Assembly: GCF_012910785.2 (NCBI RefSeq) | Contig: NZ_WTVH02000008.1 | Coordinates: forward strand, 496,001-560,000 | DNA length: 64,000 nt | Source of the DNA: Aromatoleum buckelii | GTDB taxonomy: Bacteria > Pseudomonadota > Gammaproteobacteria > Burkholderiales > Rhodocyclaceae | Reading direction: 5' to 3' | Position numbers and translations under genes: made by a program | Notes under the pieces: model-generated | What the model was told of the DNA's origin: nothing | The model's input: the letters and a program-made list of their open reading frames with translations, nothing else | The model's database searches: none | Part shown: in pieces, positions 55,077 through 64,000 of the stretch | Position numbering within the stretch: the stretch's first letter is position 1 | How the letters are laid out: each line of letters begins with the position of its first letter

Positions 55077-56399
55077 ATGCCAGTGAAGACGCCGTCGCCC
55101 GGTGATCTGGAGCCGATCGAGACCGCCAGCCGGGACGAACTGCGCGCGTTGCAGCTCGAGCGGCTGAAGTGGAGCGTGCGCCACGCGTATGAAAACGTGC
55201 CGCATTACCGCAAGAGCTTCGAGGCGAAAGGCGTCCATCCCGACGACCTGAAAACGCTCGAGGACCTCGCCCGGTTTCCGTTCACCGCGAAAGCCGACCT
55301 GCGCGACAACTACCCTTTCGGGATGTTCGCGGTGCCGCGCGGCAAGCTCGCCCGGGTCCATGCGTCGTCGGGTACGACCGGCAAGCCCACCGTCGTCGGC
55401 TATACGCTGAAGGACATCGACACCTGGGCCGATGTCGTCGCGCGCTCGATCCGTGCCGCCGGCGGGCGGGCCGGCGACATGGTGCACGTGTCCTACGGCT
55501 ACGGCCTCTTCACAGGCGGCCTCGGGGCGCACTACGGCGCGGAGCGGCTCGGCTGCGCGGTGGTGCCGATGTCCGGCGGCCAGACCGAGAAGCAAATCCA
55601 GGTGATCCAGGACTTCAAGCCCGACATCATCATGGTGACGCCGTCGTACATGCTGACGATCCTCGACGAGATGGAGCGCATGGGCATCGACCCGAAGTCG
55701 ACGTCGCTGAAGATCGGCATTTTCGGCGCCGAGCCCTGGACCCAGGGCATGCGCGAGGCGATGGAGGCGCATTCCGGGCTGGACGCGGTGGACATCTACG
55801 GTTTGTCCGAAGTGATGGGCCCGGGTGTCGCCAGCGAGTGCATCGAGAGCAAGGACGGCCCGGTCGTCTGGGAAGACCACTTCTACCCGGAAATCATCGA
55901 TCCGCACACCGGCGAAGTGCTGCCCGACGGCGCCGAGGGCGAGCTCGTGTTCACGACGCTGACGAAGGAGGCGATGCCGGTGATCCGCTACCGCACGCGC
56001 GATCTGACGCAGCTGCTGCCGCCGACTTCGCGCAGCATGCGGCGCATGGCGAAGATCACCGGGCGTTCCGACGACATGCTGATCATCCGTGGCGTGAATC
56101 TCTTCCCGACGCAGATCGAGGAGCTGATCTGCCACATGCCTCAGCTCGCCCCGCAATACCTGCTGGAGGTCGACAAGAAGGGCCACATGGACACGCTGAC
56201 CGTGAAGGTCGAGTTGGACCCGGACGCGGTCGTCGGCCGGCATCCCGGGCAGAAGGAAGCGGTCGGCGAGGAGCTCGCGCATCGCATCAAGACTCTTATC
56301 GGCGTCTCGGCGAAAGTGCAGGTCGGCGAGCCGTTCTCGATCGAGCGCGTGACGGTCGGCAAAGCCAGGCGCGTCATCGACCGCCGCCCGAAGGAATGA
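55077..56399 (+). CDS. paaK: Phenylacetate-CoA ligase
   Basis: This 440-residue AMP-forming ligase activates phenylacetate to phenylacetyl-CoA, the entry step. The P-loop-like motif HASSGTTGKPT is at about residues 95-105. YGLSEVMGPGVASECIESKD and YRTRDLTQLL complete the active site region. A GGAGGAG site lies directly before the ATG. It is 101 bases after paaI. Confidence 0.96.
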   Translation: MPVKTPSPGDLEPIETASRDELRALQLERLKWSVRHAYENVPHYRKSFEAKGVHPDDLKTLEDLARFPFTAKADLRDNYPFGMFAVPRGKLARVHASSGTTGKPTVVGYTLKDIDTWADVVARSIRAAGGRAGDMVHVSYGYGLFTGGLGAHYGAERLGCAVVPMSGGQTEKQIQVIQDFKPDIIMVTPSYMLTILDEMERMGIDPKSTSLKIGIFGAEPWTQGMREAMEAHSGLDAVDIYGLSEVMGPGVASECIESKDGPVVWEDHFYPEIIDPHTGEVLPDGAEGELVFTTLTKEAMPVIRYRTRDLTQLLPPTSRSMRRMAKITGRSDDMLIIRGVNLFPTQIEELICHMPQLAPQYLLEVDKKGHMDTLTVKVELDPDAVVGRHPGQKEAVGEELAHRIKTLIGVSAKVQVGEPFSIERVTVGKARRVIDRRPKE

Positions 56400-56480
56400 G
56401 CGCAACAATACCCATCAGAGAACCCGAATTTTCCGGCAGCGCAATCCTGCGCGGCCGGACATGAAGAAGGAGCACATTCG

Positions 56481-57485
56481 ATGTACACACAAGCTCTGGA
56501 TATTCCCCAGCAGAACACCGAAGCGAAAGGCCCGCGGACGATCGAGAACCCCGCCTACCAAGCCGAGTTCGACGCGAAGATCGACGCCGGCGGCTATATC
56601 GAGGCGAAGGACTGGATGCCCGAGTCCTATCGCAAGACGCTGGTGCGGCAGATCAGCCAGCACGCGCACTCCGAGATCGTCGGCATGCTGCCCGAAGGCA
56701 ACTGGATCACGCGCGCGCCGACGTTGAAGAGGAAGGCGATCCTGCTCGCGAAAGTGCAGGACGAAGGCGGCCACGGGCTGTACCTGTACGCGGCGGCCGA
56801 GACGCTCGGCGTGTCGCGCGACGAGCTGCTCGACGCGCTGCACTCGGGCCGCGCGAAGTACAGCTCGATCTTCAATTACCCGACGCTGACTTGGGCCGAT
56901 ATCGGCGTCGTCGGCTGGCTCGTTGACGGCGCGGCGATCATGAACCAGATCCCGTTGTGCAAGTGCAGCTACGGCCCGTATGCCCGTGCGATGGTGCGCA
57001 TCTGCAAGGAAGAATCCTTCCACCAGCGCCAGGGCTACGACCTCTTGCTGACGATGATGAAAGGCACTCAGGAACAGCGCGACATGGTGCAGGACGCGGT
57101 GAACCGCTGGTGGTGGCCGTCGATCATGATGTTCGGCCCGCACGACAAAGATTCGACGCATTCCGCACAGAGCGCGCGCTGGGGCATCAAGCGCATCTCG
57201 AACGACGACCTGCGGCAGAAGTTCGTCGACGCGACCGTCGAGCAGGCCAAGGTGCTCGGCGTGACGATGCCGGACCCCGAGCTGAAGTGGAACGAGGCGC
57301 GCGGCCATTACGACTTCGGCGCGATCGACTGGGACGAGTTCTGGAACGTCGTCAACGGCCACGGCCAGGGCAACGTCGACCGGCTCGCCGCGCGCGTCAA
57401 GGCCTGGGACGACGGCGCGTGGGTGCGCGAAGCGGCGCTCGAATATGCGCGCAAGCACGACGCCCGCGACAGCCAGGCCGCGTGA
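56481..57485 (+). CDS. paaA: Phenylacetyl-CoA epoxidase catalytic subunit PaaA
   Basis: This 334-residue diiron protein is the catalytic subunit of the ring-1,2-epoxidase. Carboxylate/His iron ligands are in [14 protein letters not shown] and [12 protein letters not shown]. Length and [20 protein letters not shown] match PaaA. An AAGGAG site precedes the ATG. A REP-like hairpin separates it from paaB. Confidence 0.97.
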   Translation: MYTQALDIPQQNTEAKGPRTIENPAYQAEFDAKIDAGGYIEAKDWMPESYRKTLVRQISQHAHSEIVGMLPEGNWITRAPTLKRKAILLAKVQDEGGHGLYLYAAAETLGVSRDELLDALHSGRAKYSSIFNYPTLTWADIGVVGWLVDGAAIMNQIPLCKCSYGPYARAMVRICKEESFHQRQGYDLLLTMMKGTQEQRDMVQDAVNRWWWPSIMMFGPHDKDSTHSAQSARWGIKRISNDDLRQKFVDATVEQAKVLGVTMPDPELKWNEARGHYDFGAIDWDEFWNVVNGHGQGNVDRLAARVKAWDDGAWVREAALEYARKHDARDSQAA

Positions 57486-57520
57486 ATCCCGATAACTATT
57501 CAAGCGGCAATCAAATACAA

Positions 57521-57581
57521 CCGTTCGCCCTGAGCTTGTCGAAGGGCGCTGCCAAGGCTTCGACAAGCTCAGCCCGAACGG
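57521..57581. repeat. REP-type inverted repeat between paaA and paaB
   Basis: Two 24-base arms, one starting CCGTTCGCCCTGAGCTTG and one starting CTTCGACAAGCTCAG, pair at 22 of 24 positions around a 13-base spacer. The same CTTCGACAAG(C/T)TCAG core recurs at 8124-8138. This type of dispersed repeat is common in proteobacteria. It lies in the 158-base gap of an otherwise tightly packed operon and would form a strong mRNA hairpin. Confidence 0.9.
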
Positions 57582-57643
57582 TATTGCCGGGTTAATAACC
57601 GACCGAAGAGCGGGCTGAGCCGCTCTCAACAGAGGAGATGGAC

Positions 57644-57931
57644 ATGGAACGCAAGGAATGGCCGCTGTGGGAAGTTTTCGTCCGCAGCCGTAACGGACTC
57701 GACCACAAACACTGCGGCAGCGTGCATGCGCCGGATGCGAAGCTCGCGCTGCAGGTCGCGCGCGACGTCTATACGCGCCGCCAGGAAGGCGTGAGCCTGT
57801 GGGTCGTGCAGGCCGACCACATCGTCGCTTCCGACCCCGACGCGAAGCCGGAGCTGTTCGATCCGGCCGAAGACAAGATCTACCGGCACCCGACGTTCTA
57901 CCAACTGCCGGACGAAGTGAACCATATGTAA
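57644..57931 (+). CDS. paaB: Phenylacetyl-CoA epoxidase subunit PaaB
   Basis: This 95-residue subunit begins MERKEWPLWEVFVRSRNGLD, which with HKHCGSVHAPDAKLALQVAR is the PaaB signature. It bridges PaaAC dimers. The ATG at 57644 suits the GAGGAG site better than the in-frame ATG at 57638. Confidence 0.95.
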   Translation: MERKEWPLWEVFVRSRNGLDHKHCGSVHAPDAKLALQVARDVYTRRQEGVSLWVVQADHIVASDPDAKPELFDPAEDKIYRHPTFYQLPDEVNHM

Positions 57932-57945
57932 AGAGGGCGATGACG

Positions 57946-58713
57946 ATGACCCAACAGATGACAAGCCCCGAACATATCGAATACGTGCTGCGCCTCGGCG
58001 ACAACGCGCTGATTCTCGGCCAGCGCCTGTCCGAGTGGTGCGGCCACGCGCCGGTGCTCGAAGAGGACATGGCGCTCGCGAACATGTCGCTCGACCTGAT
58101 CGGCCAGGCGCGCATGCTGCTCACCCACGCCGGCCGGCTCGAAGGGCGCGGTCGCGACGAGGATCAGCTCGCGTTCCTGCGCACCGAGCCGAACTACCGC
58201 AATCTGACGCTGTGCGAGCTGCCGAACCAGGACTTCGCCCGCACGATGGTGCGCAACTTCCTCTACAGCAGCTTCCAGAAGCTGCTGTGGGAACGGCTGA
58301 TGACGTCGAGCGATGCCGAGCTGGCCGCGATCGCCGCGAAAAGCATCAAGGAAGCGCGCTACCACGCGCAGCACGCCGGCGACTGGGTGATCCGCCTCGG
58401 CGACGGCACGGCCGAATCGCACGCGCGGGCGCAAGGCGCGCTCGACTACCTGTGGCCCTACACGGCCGAGTTCTTCGCCGCGACGCCGGTCGACGACACG
58501 GTCGCGGCGGCCGGCGTCGGCCCGGCGTGGAGCGAACTGGAAACGGCGTGGGAAGCGCTCGTCCTGCCGGTGCTGGCCGAAGCGACGCTGACGGTGCCGG
58601 CGCGCACGCCGTTCCGTTCGTACGGCAAGTTCGGCCGCCACAGCGAGCACATGGGGCATCTGCTCGCCGAGATGCAGATCATGCAGCGCACCTACCCCGG
58701 CGCGCAGTGGTGA
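57946..58713 (+). CDS. paaC: Phenylacetyl-CoA epoxidase structural subunit PaaC
   Basis: This 255-residue protein has the ferritin-like fold of PaaA without a full diiron site, and forms the stabilising partner in the (AC)2 core. LGDNALILGQRLSEWCGHAP and LANMSLDLIGQARMLL are typical. The ATG at 57946 has GAGGG at proper spacing; an ATG six bases earlier is too close to that site. Confidence 0.95.
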   Translation: MTQQMTSPEHIEYVLRLGDNALILGQRLSEWCGHAPVLEEDMALANMSLDLIGQARMLLTHAGRLEGRGRDEDQLAFLRTEPNYRNLTLCELPNQDFARTMVRNFLYSSFQKLLWERLMTSSDAELAAIAAKSIKEARYHAQHAGDWVIRLGDGTAESHARAQGALDYLWPYTAEFFAATPVDDTVAAAGVGPAWSELETAWEALVLPVLAEATLTVPARTPFRSYGKFGRHSEHMGHLLAEMQIMQRTYPGAQW

Positions 58714-59219
58714 GCGGGGCGACGACCGCCATGCTGACCGAAACCCGTGCCTGGGAGGTGCTCGAAGCCGTGCCGGACCCCGAGATCCCGGTGATCTCGG
58801 TGACCGAGCTGGGCATCGTGCGCGAAGTCGTCGCGACCGCCGCCGGCCTGCACGTCGTCGTCACGCCGACCTATTCGGGCTGCCCGGCGACCGAAGTCAT
58901 CGCGCAGAGCATCCGCGATGCGCTGGTCGCTGCCGGCGGCGGAGACGTGACGGTCGAGACGCGTCTTGCCCCGGCCTGGACGACCGACTGGATCACCGAG
59001 CCGGCGAAGGAAAAACTGCGCGCCTACGGCATCGCCCCGCCCGGCGGTGACGCGCCGGTCGGTCCGCAGCCGATCCGCTTCGTGCCGAAGAAGCTCGCAT
59101 GTCCGCGCTGCGGCTCGACCGATTCGGTGCGCCTGTCCGAATTCGGCTCGACCGCGTGCAAGGCGCTGTACCGCTGCCGCTCGTGCCTCGAACCGTTCGA
59201 ATATTTCAAACCGATCTAA
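58710..59219 (+). CDS. paaD: Epoxidase maturation factor PaaD (SufT/DUF59 with zinc ribbon)
   Basis: This protein of about 169 residues has an N-terminal DUF59 domain (AVPDPEIPVISVTELGIVRE, YSGCPATEVI) and a C-terminal zinc ribbon (CPRCGSTDS, CKALYRCRSC). PaaD is thought to assist iron-cluster assembly of the epoxidase. GTG at 58710 overlaps the paaC stop; ATG at 58731 is the alternative start. Confidence 0.94.
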   Translation: MSGATTAMLTETRAWEVLEAVPDPEIPVISVTELGIVREVVATAAGLHVVVTPTYSGCPATEVIAQSIRDALVAAGGGDVTVETRLAPAWTTDWITEPAKEKLRAYGIAPPGGDAPVGPQPIRFVPKKLACPRCGSTDSVRLSEFGSTACKALYRCRSCLEPFEYFKPI

Positions 59220-59250
59220 GTCGCCCGAGAGCGGCCATGGAGACTCATTG

Positions 59251-60330
59251 ATGACCCCCAGAACGCCGAAATTCCATCCCTTGAAAGTCACCGAAGTACG
59301 GCGCGAGACGCCCGAATCGGTAAGCCTGCGTTTCGAGGTGCCGGCCGAGCTCGCCGACGACTACCGCTTCGTGCAGGGCCAGCACCTGAACCTGAAAGTG
59401 CGGGTCGGCGAGGAAGAGATGCGCCGCTCGTATTCCATCTGCGCTGGTGTCGATGACGACGAATTGCGCGTCGCGATCAAGAAGATCGCCGGCGGCGCGT
59501 TCTCGACCTGGGTCAACGACAACGGCATCAAGGTCGGCGACGTGCTCGACGTGATGACGCCCGAAGGCCGGTTCCACACGCCGCTAGACCCGTCGCACGC
59601 GAAGCACTACGTCGCGTTTGCCGCCGGCAGCGGCATCACGCCGATCCTGTCGCTGATCAAGACGACGCTGCGCGCAGAGCCGAAAAGCCGCTTCACGCTG
59701 GTGTATGGCAACCGCCGCCAGGGCAGCGTGATGTTCGCCGAGGCGCTCGAGGACCTGAAGAACCGTTATCTGTCGCGCTTCACGCTGTACAACCTGTTCT
59801 CGCGCGAGGAGCAGGAAGTGCCGCTGTTCAACGGCCGGCTCGATGCCGCGCGCGTCGCCGCGTTCCTCGACACGCTGATCCCGGTCGATACCATCGACGA
59901 AGCGTTCATCTGCGGCCCCGGCGGCATGATCGACGAAGTGGAGGCGGCGCTGCACAAGGGCGGCGTCGCGCATGAGCATATCCATCTCGAGCGCTTCGGC
60001 GTGCCGGCTTCCGCGCCCGAACATCATGTCGAGCCGGGCGACGCGGCGCAGGCGAAAGTCACTGTGATCGCCGACGGTCTCAGGCGCGAGATGGAGTTCC
60101 GCGCCGAGGATCCGTCGATCCTCGACGTCGCGCTGCGCGCCGGCATGGACCTGCCGTATTCGTGCAAGGGGGGCGTGTGCTGCACCTGCCGGGCGAAAGT
60201 CATCGAAGGCAAGGTGCGCATGGACAAAAACTTCACTCTCGAGCAGCCCGACATCGATGCCGGCTACATTCTTACCTGCCAGGCGCATCCGCTGACCGAG
60301 CGGGTCGTGATCACGTTCGACGAGCGCTGA
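59251..60330 (+). CDS. paaE: Phenylacetyl-CoA epoxidase reductase PaaE
   Basis: This 359-residue reductase passes electrons from NADPH to PaaA. An FAD domain (RRSYSICAG), a nucleotide domain (FAAGSGITPILSL, CGPGGMIDEV) and a C-terminal plant-type [2Fe-2S] ferredoxin (CKGGVCCTC and later TCQAHPL) follow in order. It lies 31 bases after paaD and completes paaABCDE. Confidence 0.96.
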   Translation: MTPRTPKFHPLKVTEVRRETPESVSLRFEVPAELADDYRFVQGQHLNLKVRVGEEEMRRSYSICAGVDDDELRVAIKKIAGGAFSTWVNDNGIKVGDVLDVMTPEGRFHTPLDPSHAKHYVAFAAGSGITPILSLIKTTLRAEPKSRFTLVYGNRRQGSVMFAEALEDLKNRYLSRFTLYNLFSREEQEVPLFNGRLDAARVAAFLDTLIPVDTIDEAFICGPGGMIDEVEAALHKGGVAHEHIHLERFGVPASAPEHHVEPGDAAQAKVTVIADGLRREMEFRAEDPSILDVALRAGMDLPYSCKGGVCCTCRAKVIEGKVRMDKNFTLEQPDIDAGYILTCQAHPLTERVVITFDER

Positions 60331-60375
60331 GCGCCCGCCGGCGACCCGGAAACGGACCAAACGGAAAAACAGCGC

Positions 60376-60993
60376 ATGGCTCGAGGCAAGGCACCGACAT
60401 TCGAACTGCAGCGCGCGACGATCCTCGACGCGGCTGCCGCGCTGTTCGCGCAGAAAGGCTTCCACAACGCATCGATGTCGGCGCTCGCGGAAGCCTGCGG
60501 CGTCTCGAAGCCTCTGCTGTACCACTACTACCGCGACAAGGAACACATCCTCTTCGACATCGCGGACAGCTACATCGACCGCCTGCTGGCGATCATCGAC
60601 GGCGTCGTCGCACGCGGCCTCGACGACGACGCGCATTTCTCCGAGCTCGTCACCCGCTTCATGGAGGAATACGAGCACGCGCACGACCAGCACATCGTGA
60701 TCGTCCAGGACGTGAAATTCCTGCAGCAGGAGCAGGCGGCGAAGATCGCCGCGAAGCAGCGCAGGGTGGTTTCGGCGTTCACCGACGCGATCGTGCGGAT
60801 CGAGCCGGGCCTGAAGGGGCGCAAGCTCGAACGCCCGGTCGCGATGATCCTCTTCGGCATGATCAACTGGACTTTCACCTGGATGCGGACCGACGGGCGG
60901 CTCACGTTCCGCGACATGGCTCCGGTCGTCACCGGGATTTTCCTCAACGGCGTCAAAGGTTTCGTCGAACAGAGCGGCAGGGTCACGGCATGA
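60376..60993 (+). CDS. paaR: TetR-family regulator, probable PaaR
   Basis: This 205-residue regulator has an N-terminal TetR HTH (ILDAAAALFAQKGFHNASMS, ACGVSKPLLYHYYRDKEHIL) and a helical ligand domain. Its place after paaE fits PaaR, which binds phenylacetyl-CoA and is released from ACCGAC-type operators. The operator at 52022-52037 is the presumed target. The name is inferred from context. Confidence 0.85.
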   Translation: MARGKAPTFELQRATILDAAAALFAQKGFHNASMSALAEACGVSKPLLYHYYRDKEHILFDIADSYIDRLLAIIDGVVARGLDDDAHFSELVTRFMEEYEHAHDQHIVIVQDVKFLQQEQAAKIAAKQRRVVSAFTDAIVRIEPGLKGRKLERPVAMILFGMINWTFTWMRTDGRLTFRDMAPVVTGIFLNGVKGFVEQSGRVTA

Positions 60994-61265
60994 GCGGCGA
61001 GCCTCGCAGGCTCGCTGCCGCCCCCATTCGGGCTGCTCTACCCGACATCGGGGAGCAGCGCAGCCCAAGGTGCATGTACGATGTGCGGCGGCGGTTTTCC
61101 GGGCGAGGCCCCGACTACCTGGTCAATTCGGCCGAGATGAGGAATTTTTGCTCGTCGACCACCGATTTGATACACAATAATCAGCCTGAGCAACAAAAAG
61201 TGTTGCACGTGGCCGGAACCCAGTCCGGGGTCGGCCGCTTATAAACCGAAGAGGAGGAGACACAC

Positions 61266-62414
61266 ATGAAGCTACGCACTTCAGTAATCGCGGTTCTCGG
61301 CATGGCTTTCGCGGCAGGTGCTGCTCACGCCGACATCAATGTCGGCGTTACCGTTTCTGCCACCGGTCCGGCTGCCTCGCTCGGCATCCCGGAAAAGAAC
61401 ACCATCGCGCTGATGCCGACAACGATCGGCGGCGAGAAAGTCAATTACATCGTGCTCGACGACGCTTCGGACACCACCGCAGCGGTGAAGAACACGCGCA
61501 AGCTGATTTCCGAAGACAAGGTCGATATCGTGCTCGGTTCGACGGTCTCGCCGAACTCGCTGGCGATGATCGACGTCGTCGCCGAATCCGGCACGCCGAT
61601 GATCTCGATGGCTGCTTCGGCGCGCATTGTCGAACCGGTCGATGAAAAGAAGCGCTGGGTGTTCAAGACGCCGCAGAACGACGCGCAGATGTCGACCGCG
61701 ATCGTCGAGCACATGACGAACAGCGGCGTGAAGACCGTCGCCTTCATCGGTTTCGCGGACGCCTACGGCGAAGGCTGGTACGAGCAGTTCTCGAGCGTCG
61801 CGGATGCCCGCAAGCTCAAGATGGTGGCCAACGAACGCTTCAACCGCAACGACACCTCGGTGACCGGCCAGGTGCTGAAGCTGATGGCGGCGCGCCCCGA
61901 CGCGATCCTGATCGCCGGTTCGGGCACGCCGGCAGCGTTGCCGCAGAAGGCGCTGAAGGAGCGCGGCTACACCGGCAAGATCTACCAGACCCACGGCGTC
62001 GCGAACAACGACTTCCTGCGCGTCTGTGGCAAGGATTGCGAAGGCACGTTCCTGCCGGCCGGCCCGGTGCTCGTTGCGAGCCAGCTCGCCGACAGCAACC
62101 CGGTGAAGAAGAGCGCGATCGAGTACATCACGAAGTACGAGGCGGCACACGGCAAGGGCAGCGTATCGACGTTCGGTGCGCACGCCTGGGATGCCGGCGT
62201 GCTGCTCGCCGCGGCGGCGCCAGAAGCGCTGAAGAAGGCGAAGCCGGGCACCAAGGAGTTCCGTACCGCGCTGCGTGACGCACTCGAGAACGTGAAGGAA
62301 GTGCCCGCCGCGCACGGCATCTTCACGATGAGCCCGACCGACCACCTGGGTCTCGACCAGCGTTCGCGCGTGATGGTGCAGATCCAGAACGGAGCTTGGA
62401 AGCTCGTCCAGTAA
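61266..62414 (+). CDS. livJ: ABC transporter branched-chain-type substrate-binding protein
   Basis: This 382-residue periplasmic binding protein has a signal peptide (residues 1-22) and the LivJ/LivK type I fold (INVGVTVSATGPAASLGIP, VLGSTVSPNSLAMIDV). In such families ligands include amino acids and also aromatic acids. Next to paa genes it may bind phenylacetate or a related acid (inference). GAGGAGG precedes the ATG. Confidence 0.88.
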   Translation: MKLRTSVIAVLGMAFAAGAAHADINVGVTVSATGPAASLGIPEKNTIALMPTTIGGEKVNYIVLDDASDTTAAVKNTRKLISEDKVDIVLGSTVSPNSLAMIDVVAESGTPMISMAASARIVEPVDEKKRWVFKTPQNDAQMSTAIVEHMTNSGVKTVAFIGFADAYGEGWYEQFSSVADARKLKMVANERFNRNDTSVTGQVLKLMAARPDAILIAGSGTPAALPQKALKERGYTGKIYQTHGVANNDFLRVCGKDCEGTFLPAGPVLVASQLADSNPVKKSAIEYITKYEAAHGKGSVSTFGAHAWDAGVLLAAAAPEALKKAKPGTKEFRTALRDALENVKEVPAAHGIFTMSPTDHLGLDQRSRVMVQIQNGAWKLVQ

Positions 62415-62543
62415 TCGGTCGGAAACACGCTGAAGCAGACCGGTTCGGCGGCGTCGTCGGGCGCCGCCGGACCCGCTTTCGATGCATCGGAGACAGACCG
62501 GGTCCCGCCTTGGCAGGTTCTGGTCCGGTAACGAGGTTTGTCC

Positions 62544-63581
62544 ATGGATTTCCAGATAGCTCTGCTGCTCGGGCAGGACGGCATCACCAACGGGGCGATT
62601 TATGCGCTGCTCGCGCTCGCGCTCGTGCTGGTGTTTGCGGTCACTCGGGTGATTTTCATTCCACAGGGTGAGTTCGTGTCGTATGGCGCGCTCACGCTCG
62701 TCATGATCCAGGCCGGCGCGATTCCCGCGACGGTATGGCTGCTGCTCGGCGCCGGGCTGCTCGCGGCGGCACTCGACGTGCGGCTCGCGCTGCGCGCCGG
62801 CCAGCCCGGACGGCTCGTGCGGCTCGTCGGCTGGTACGTCGCTTATCCGCTGGTCCTCGTCGCGCTGCTGTACACGCTGCCCGTCAAGGACTTCCCGATG
62901 ATCGCGCAGATCCTTTTCGCGCTGGCCGTCGTCGTGCCGATGGGGCCGCTGATGTACCGGCTCATCTACCAGCCGATCGCCGCCGCACCGGTGCTGGTCC
63001 TGCTGATCGTGTCGGTCGCGGTGCACGTTGCGATGGTGGGCCTGGGGCTGCTGTTCTTCGGCGCCGAAGGCTCGCGCACGCCGCCGTTCTCCGATGCGCG
63101 CTTCGAAATGGGTCCGGTCATGGTTTCCGGCCAGACGATCTGGGTCGTGGTCTCGTCGCTCGTGCTGATCGTCGCGCTCTACCAGTTCTTCGAGCGCACG
63201 CTCTACGGCAAGGCGTTGCGGGCGACCGCGATCAACCGGGTCGGCGCGCGGCTGATGGGCATTTCGCCGGCGCTCGCGGGGCGGCTCACGTTCTTCCTCG
63301 CCGCGCTGATCGGGGCTCTGTCGGGCGTGCTGATCGCGCCGATCACGACGATTTATTACGACACCGGCTTCCTGATCGGCCTGAAAGGCTTCGTCGCTGC
63401 AATCGTCGGCGGGCTCGGAAGTTATCCGCTGGCGGCTGCGGGCGCACTGCTGGTCGGCCTGCTCGAAGCGTTCAGCTCGTTCTGGGCAAGTGCCCACAAG
63501 GAAGTGATCGTGTTCACGTTGATCATCCCGGTTCTGTTGTGGCGTTCGCTCAGAGGCCGCCACGTGGAGGAGGAGGAATGA
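62544..63581 (+). CDS. livH: Branched-chain-type ABC permease, LivH-like
   Basis: This 345-residue permease has the LivH core ([40 protein letters not shown] and [13 protein letters not shown]). About 40 extra residues near positions 65-125 make it longer than usual LivH (about 300) and may add a membrane segment. ATG at 62544 has GAGG upstream. It overlaps livM by four bases. Confidence 0.9.
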   Translation: MDFQIALLLGQDGITNGAIYALLALALVLVFAVTRVIFIPQGEFVSYGALTLVMIQAGAIPATVWLLLGAGLLAAALDVRLALRAGQPGRLVRLVGWYVAYPLVLVALLYTLPVKDFPMIAQILFALAVVVPMGPLMYRLIYQPIAAAPVLVLLIVSVAVHVAMVGLGLLFFGAEGSRTPPFSDARFEMGPVMVSGQTIWVVVSSLVLIVALYQFFERTLYGKALRATAINRVGARLMGISPALAGRLTFFLAALIGALSGVLIAPITTIYYDTGFLIGLKGFVAAIVGGLGSYPLAAAGALLVGLLEAFSSFWASAHKEVIVFTLIIPVLLWRSLRGRHVEEEE

Positions 63582-64000
63582 AACCGATGTTCTCCCCGCG
63601 CCTGATTCTCGGCGTCTTTCTCGCGGTGCTCGCGGTGGCCCCGCTGGTGCTGTCTTCGTTCTACGTCACGCTCTTGAACTACATCGGCCTGTATGCGCTG
63701 GTCGCGCTCGGTCTCGTGCTCCTGACCGGTGTCGGCGGCCTGACGAGCTTCGGCCAGGCCGCTTTCGTCGGCCTCGGCGCCTACACCACTGCGGTGCTCA
63801 CGACAGCGACCGAACTGCCGGGCTGGCTCGCGTGGGCGGGCGGGTCGCCGTGGCTCGCGCTCGTCGTCGGCCTGGTCTTCACCGCGGTCGTCGCGCTGGT
63901 GCTGGGCTCGCTGACGCTCAGGCTGTCCGGGCACTACCTGCCGCTCGGGACGATCGCCTGGGGCATCAGCCTCTACTTCCTGTTCGGCACGCTCGACACG
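63578..64000 (+). CDS. livM: Branched-chain-type ABC permease, LivM-like (partial, runs off window)
   Basis: The first 141 codons encode a permease with hydrophobic segments and LivM-type sequence ([34 protein letters not shown]). AGGAGG precedes the ATG, which overlaps the livH stop. The frame is open to the last base. ATPase genes (livG, livF) are expected beyond. Confidence 0.88.
   Translation, partial: MKPMFSPRLILGVFLAVLAVAPLVLSSFYVTLLNYIGLYALVALGLVLLTGVGGLTSFGQAAFVGLGAYTTAVLTTATELPGWLAWAGGSPWLALVVGLVFTAVVALVLGSLTLRLSGHYLPLGTIAWGISLYFLFGTLDT

Noticed and set aside
61281-63563. Open frame of 760 codons on the minus strand opposite livJ/livH
   Set aside because: Same antisense artefact; the plus-strand genes have signal peptides, membrane segments and ribosome sites.
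1-64000. CRISPR arrays, tRNA/rRNA genes, insertion sequences or prophage
   Set aside because: No regular spaced repeats, tRNA-like cloverleaf, transposase or phage genes were seen on either strand.

Overview
The window is GC-rich, densely coded DNA of a free-living betaproteobacterium. The best fit is a Rhodocyclales denitrifier that degrades aromatics (Aromatoleum/Azoarcus/Thauera type). This is inferred from the combination of a periplasmic nitrate reductase operon with a DNR-type regulator and NarXL, a complete system I cytochrome c maturation operon, and an aerobic phenylacetyl-CoA (paa) cluster with a TetR regulator and a branched-chain-type ABC transporter. No rRNA, tRNA, CRISPR array, insertion sequence or prophage was seen.

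Layout. 1-7.2 kb: glutathione synthesis (gshA end, gshB), an ApbE flavin transferase lipoprotein, an EamA exporter, a DsbA-like isomerase, a periplasmic coiled-coil protein and an ABC-F ATPase. 7.3-13.4 kb: a transglutaminase-like protein, an orphan 62-residue peptide with a double-glycine leader, threonine ammonia-lyase, thrH, purU, a YegD-type Hsp70 and a cold shock protein. 13.8-26 kb: mixed housekeeping genes: an LplT-like MFS carrier, a hydrolase, a Tat-signal transglutaminase gene broken by an in-frame amber codon next to a TlpA-like thioredoxin, CreA, ArfB, FrnE, a DnaJ-like protein, gmk-rpoZ-spoT, a DUF3460 gene and a DnaQ/GIY-YIG fusion.

26-43.6 kb is an anaerobic respiration island. 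A DNR/FNR-family regulator diverges from narXL. These precede napFDAGHBC, which carries a perfect TTGAT-N4-ATCAA box. napC is followed by ccmABCDEFGHI, which makes the c-type cytochromes that NapB and NapC need, and then by a convergent DUF2249 gene with its own FNR-like half-box. 43.9-49 kb: alanine racemase, a divergent membrane sulfatase/phosphoglycerol transferase, and the yjcH-actP acetate uptake pair ending in a strong terminator.

49.1-64 kb is the phenylacetate region. A cupin gene, paaY and paaN lie on the minus strand. paaG-paaH-paaI-paaK-paaABCDE and a TetR gene (probable PaaR) lie on the plus strand, followed by livJ, livH and livM genes of an ABC transporter; livM runs off the window. 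A TTGACC/GGTCAA palindrome in the paaN/paaG divergent region is the likely PaaR operator. A REP-type hairpin sits inside the operon between paaA and paaB.

Most genes are recognisable families. The least explained items are the orphan GG-leader peptide, the interrupted Tat-transglutaminase gene, the Gly/Cys-tailed DUF2249 protein with a putative anaerobic box, the intra-operon REP element, and the unassigned palindrome between alr and the sulfatase.
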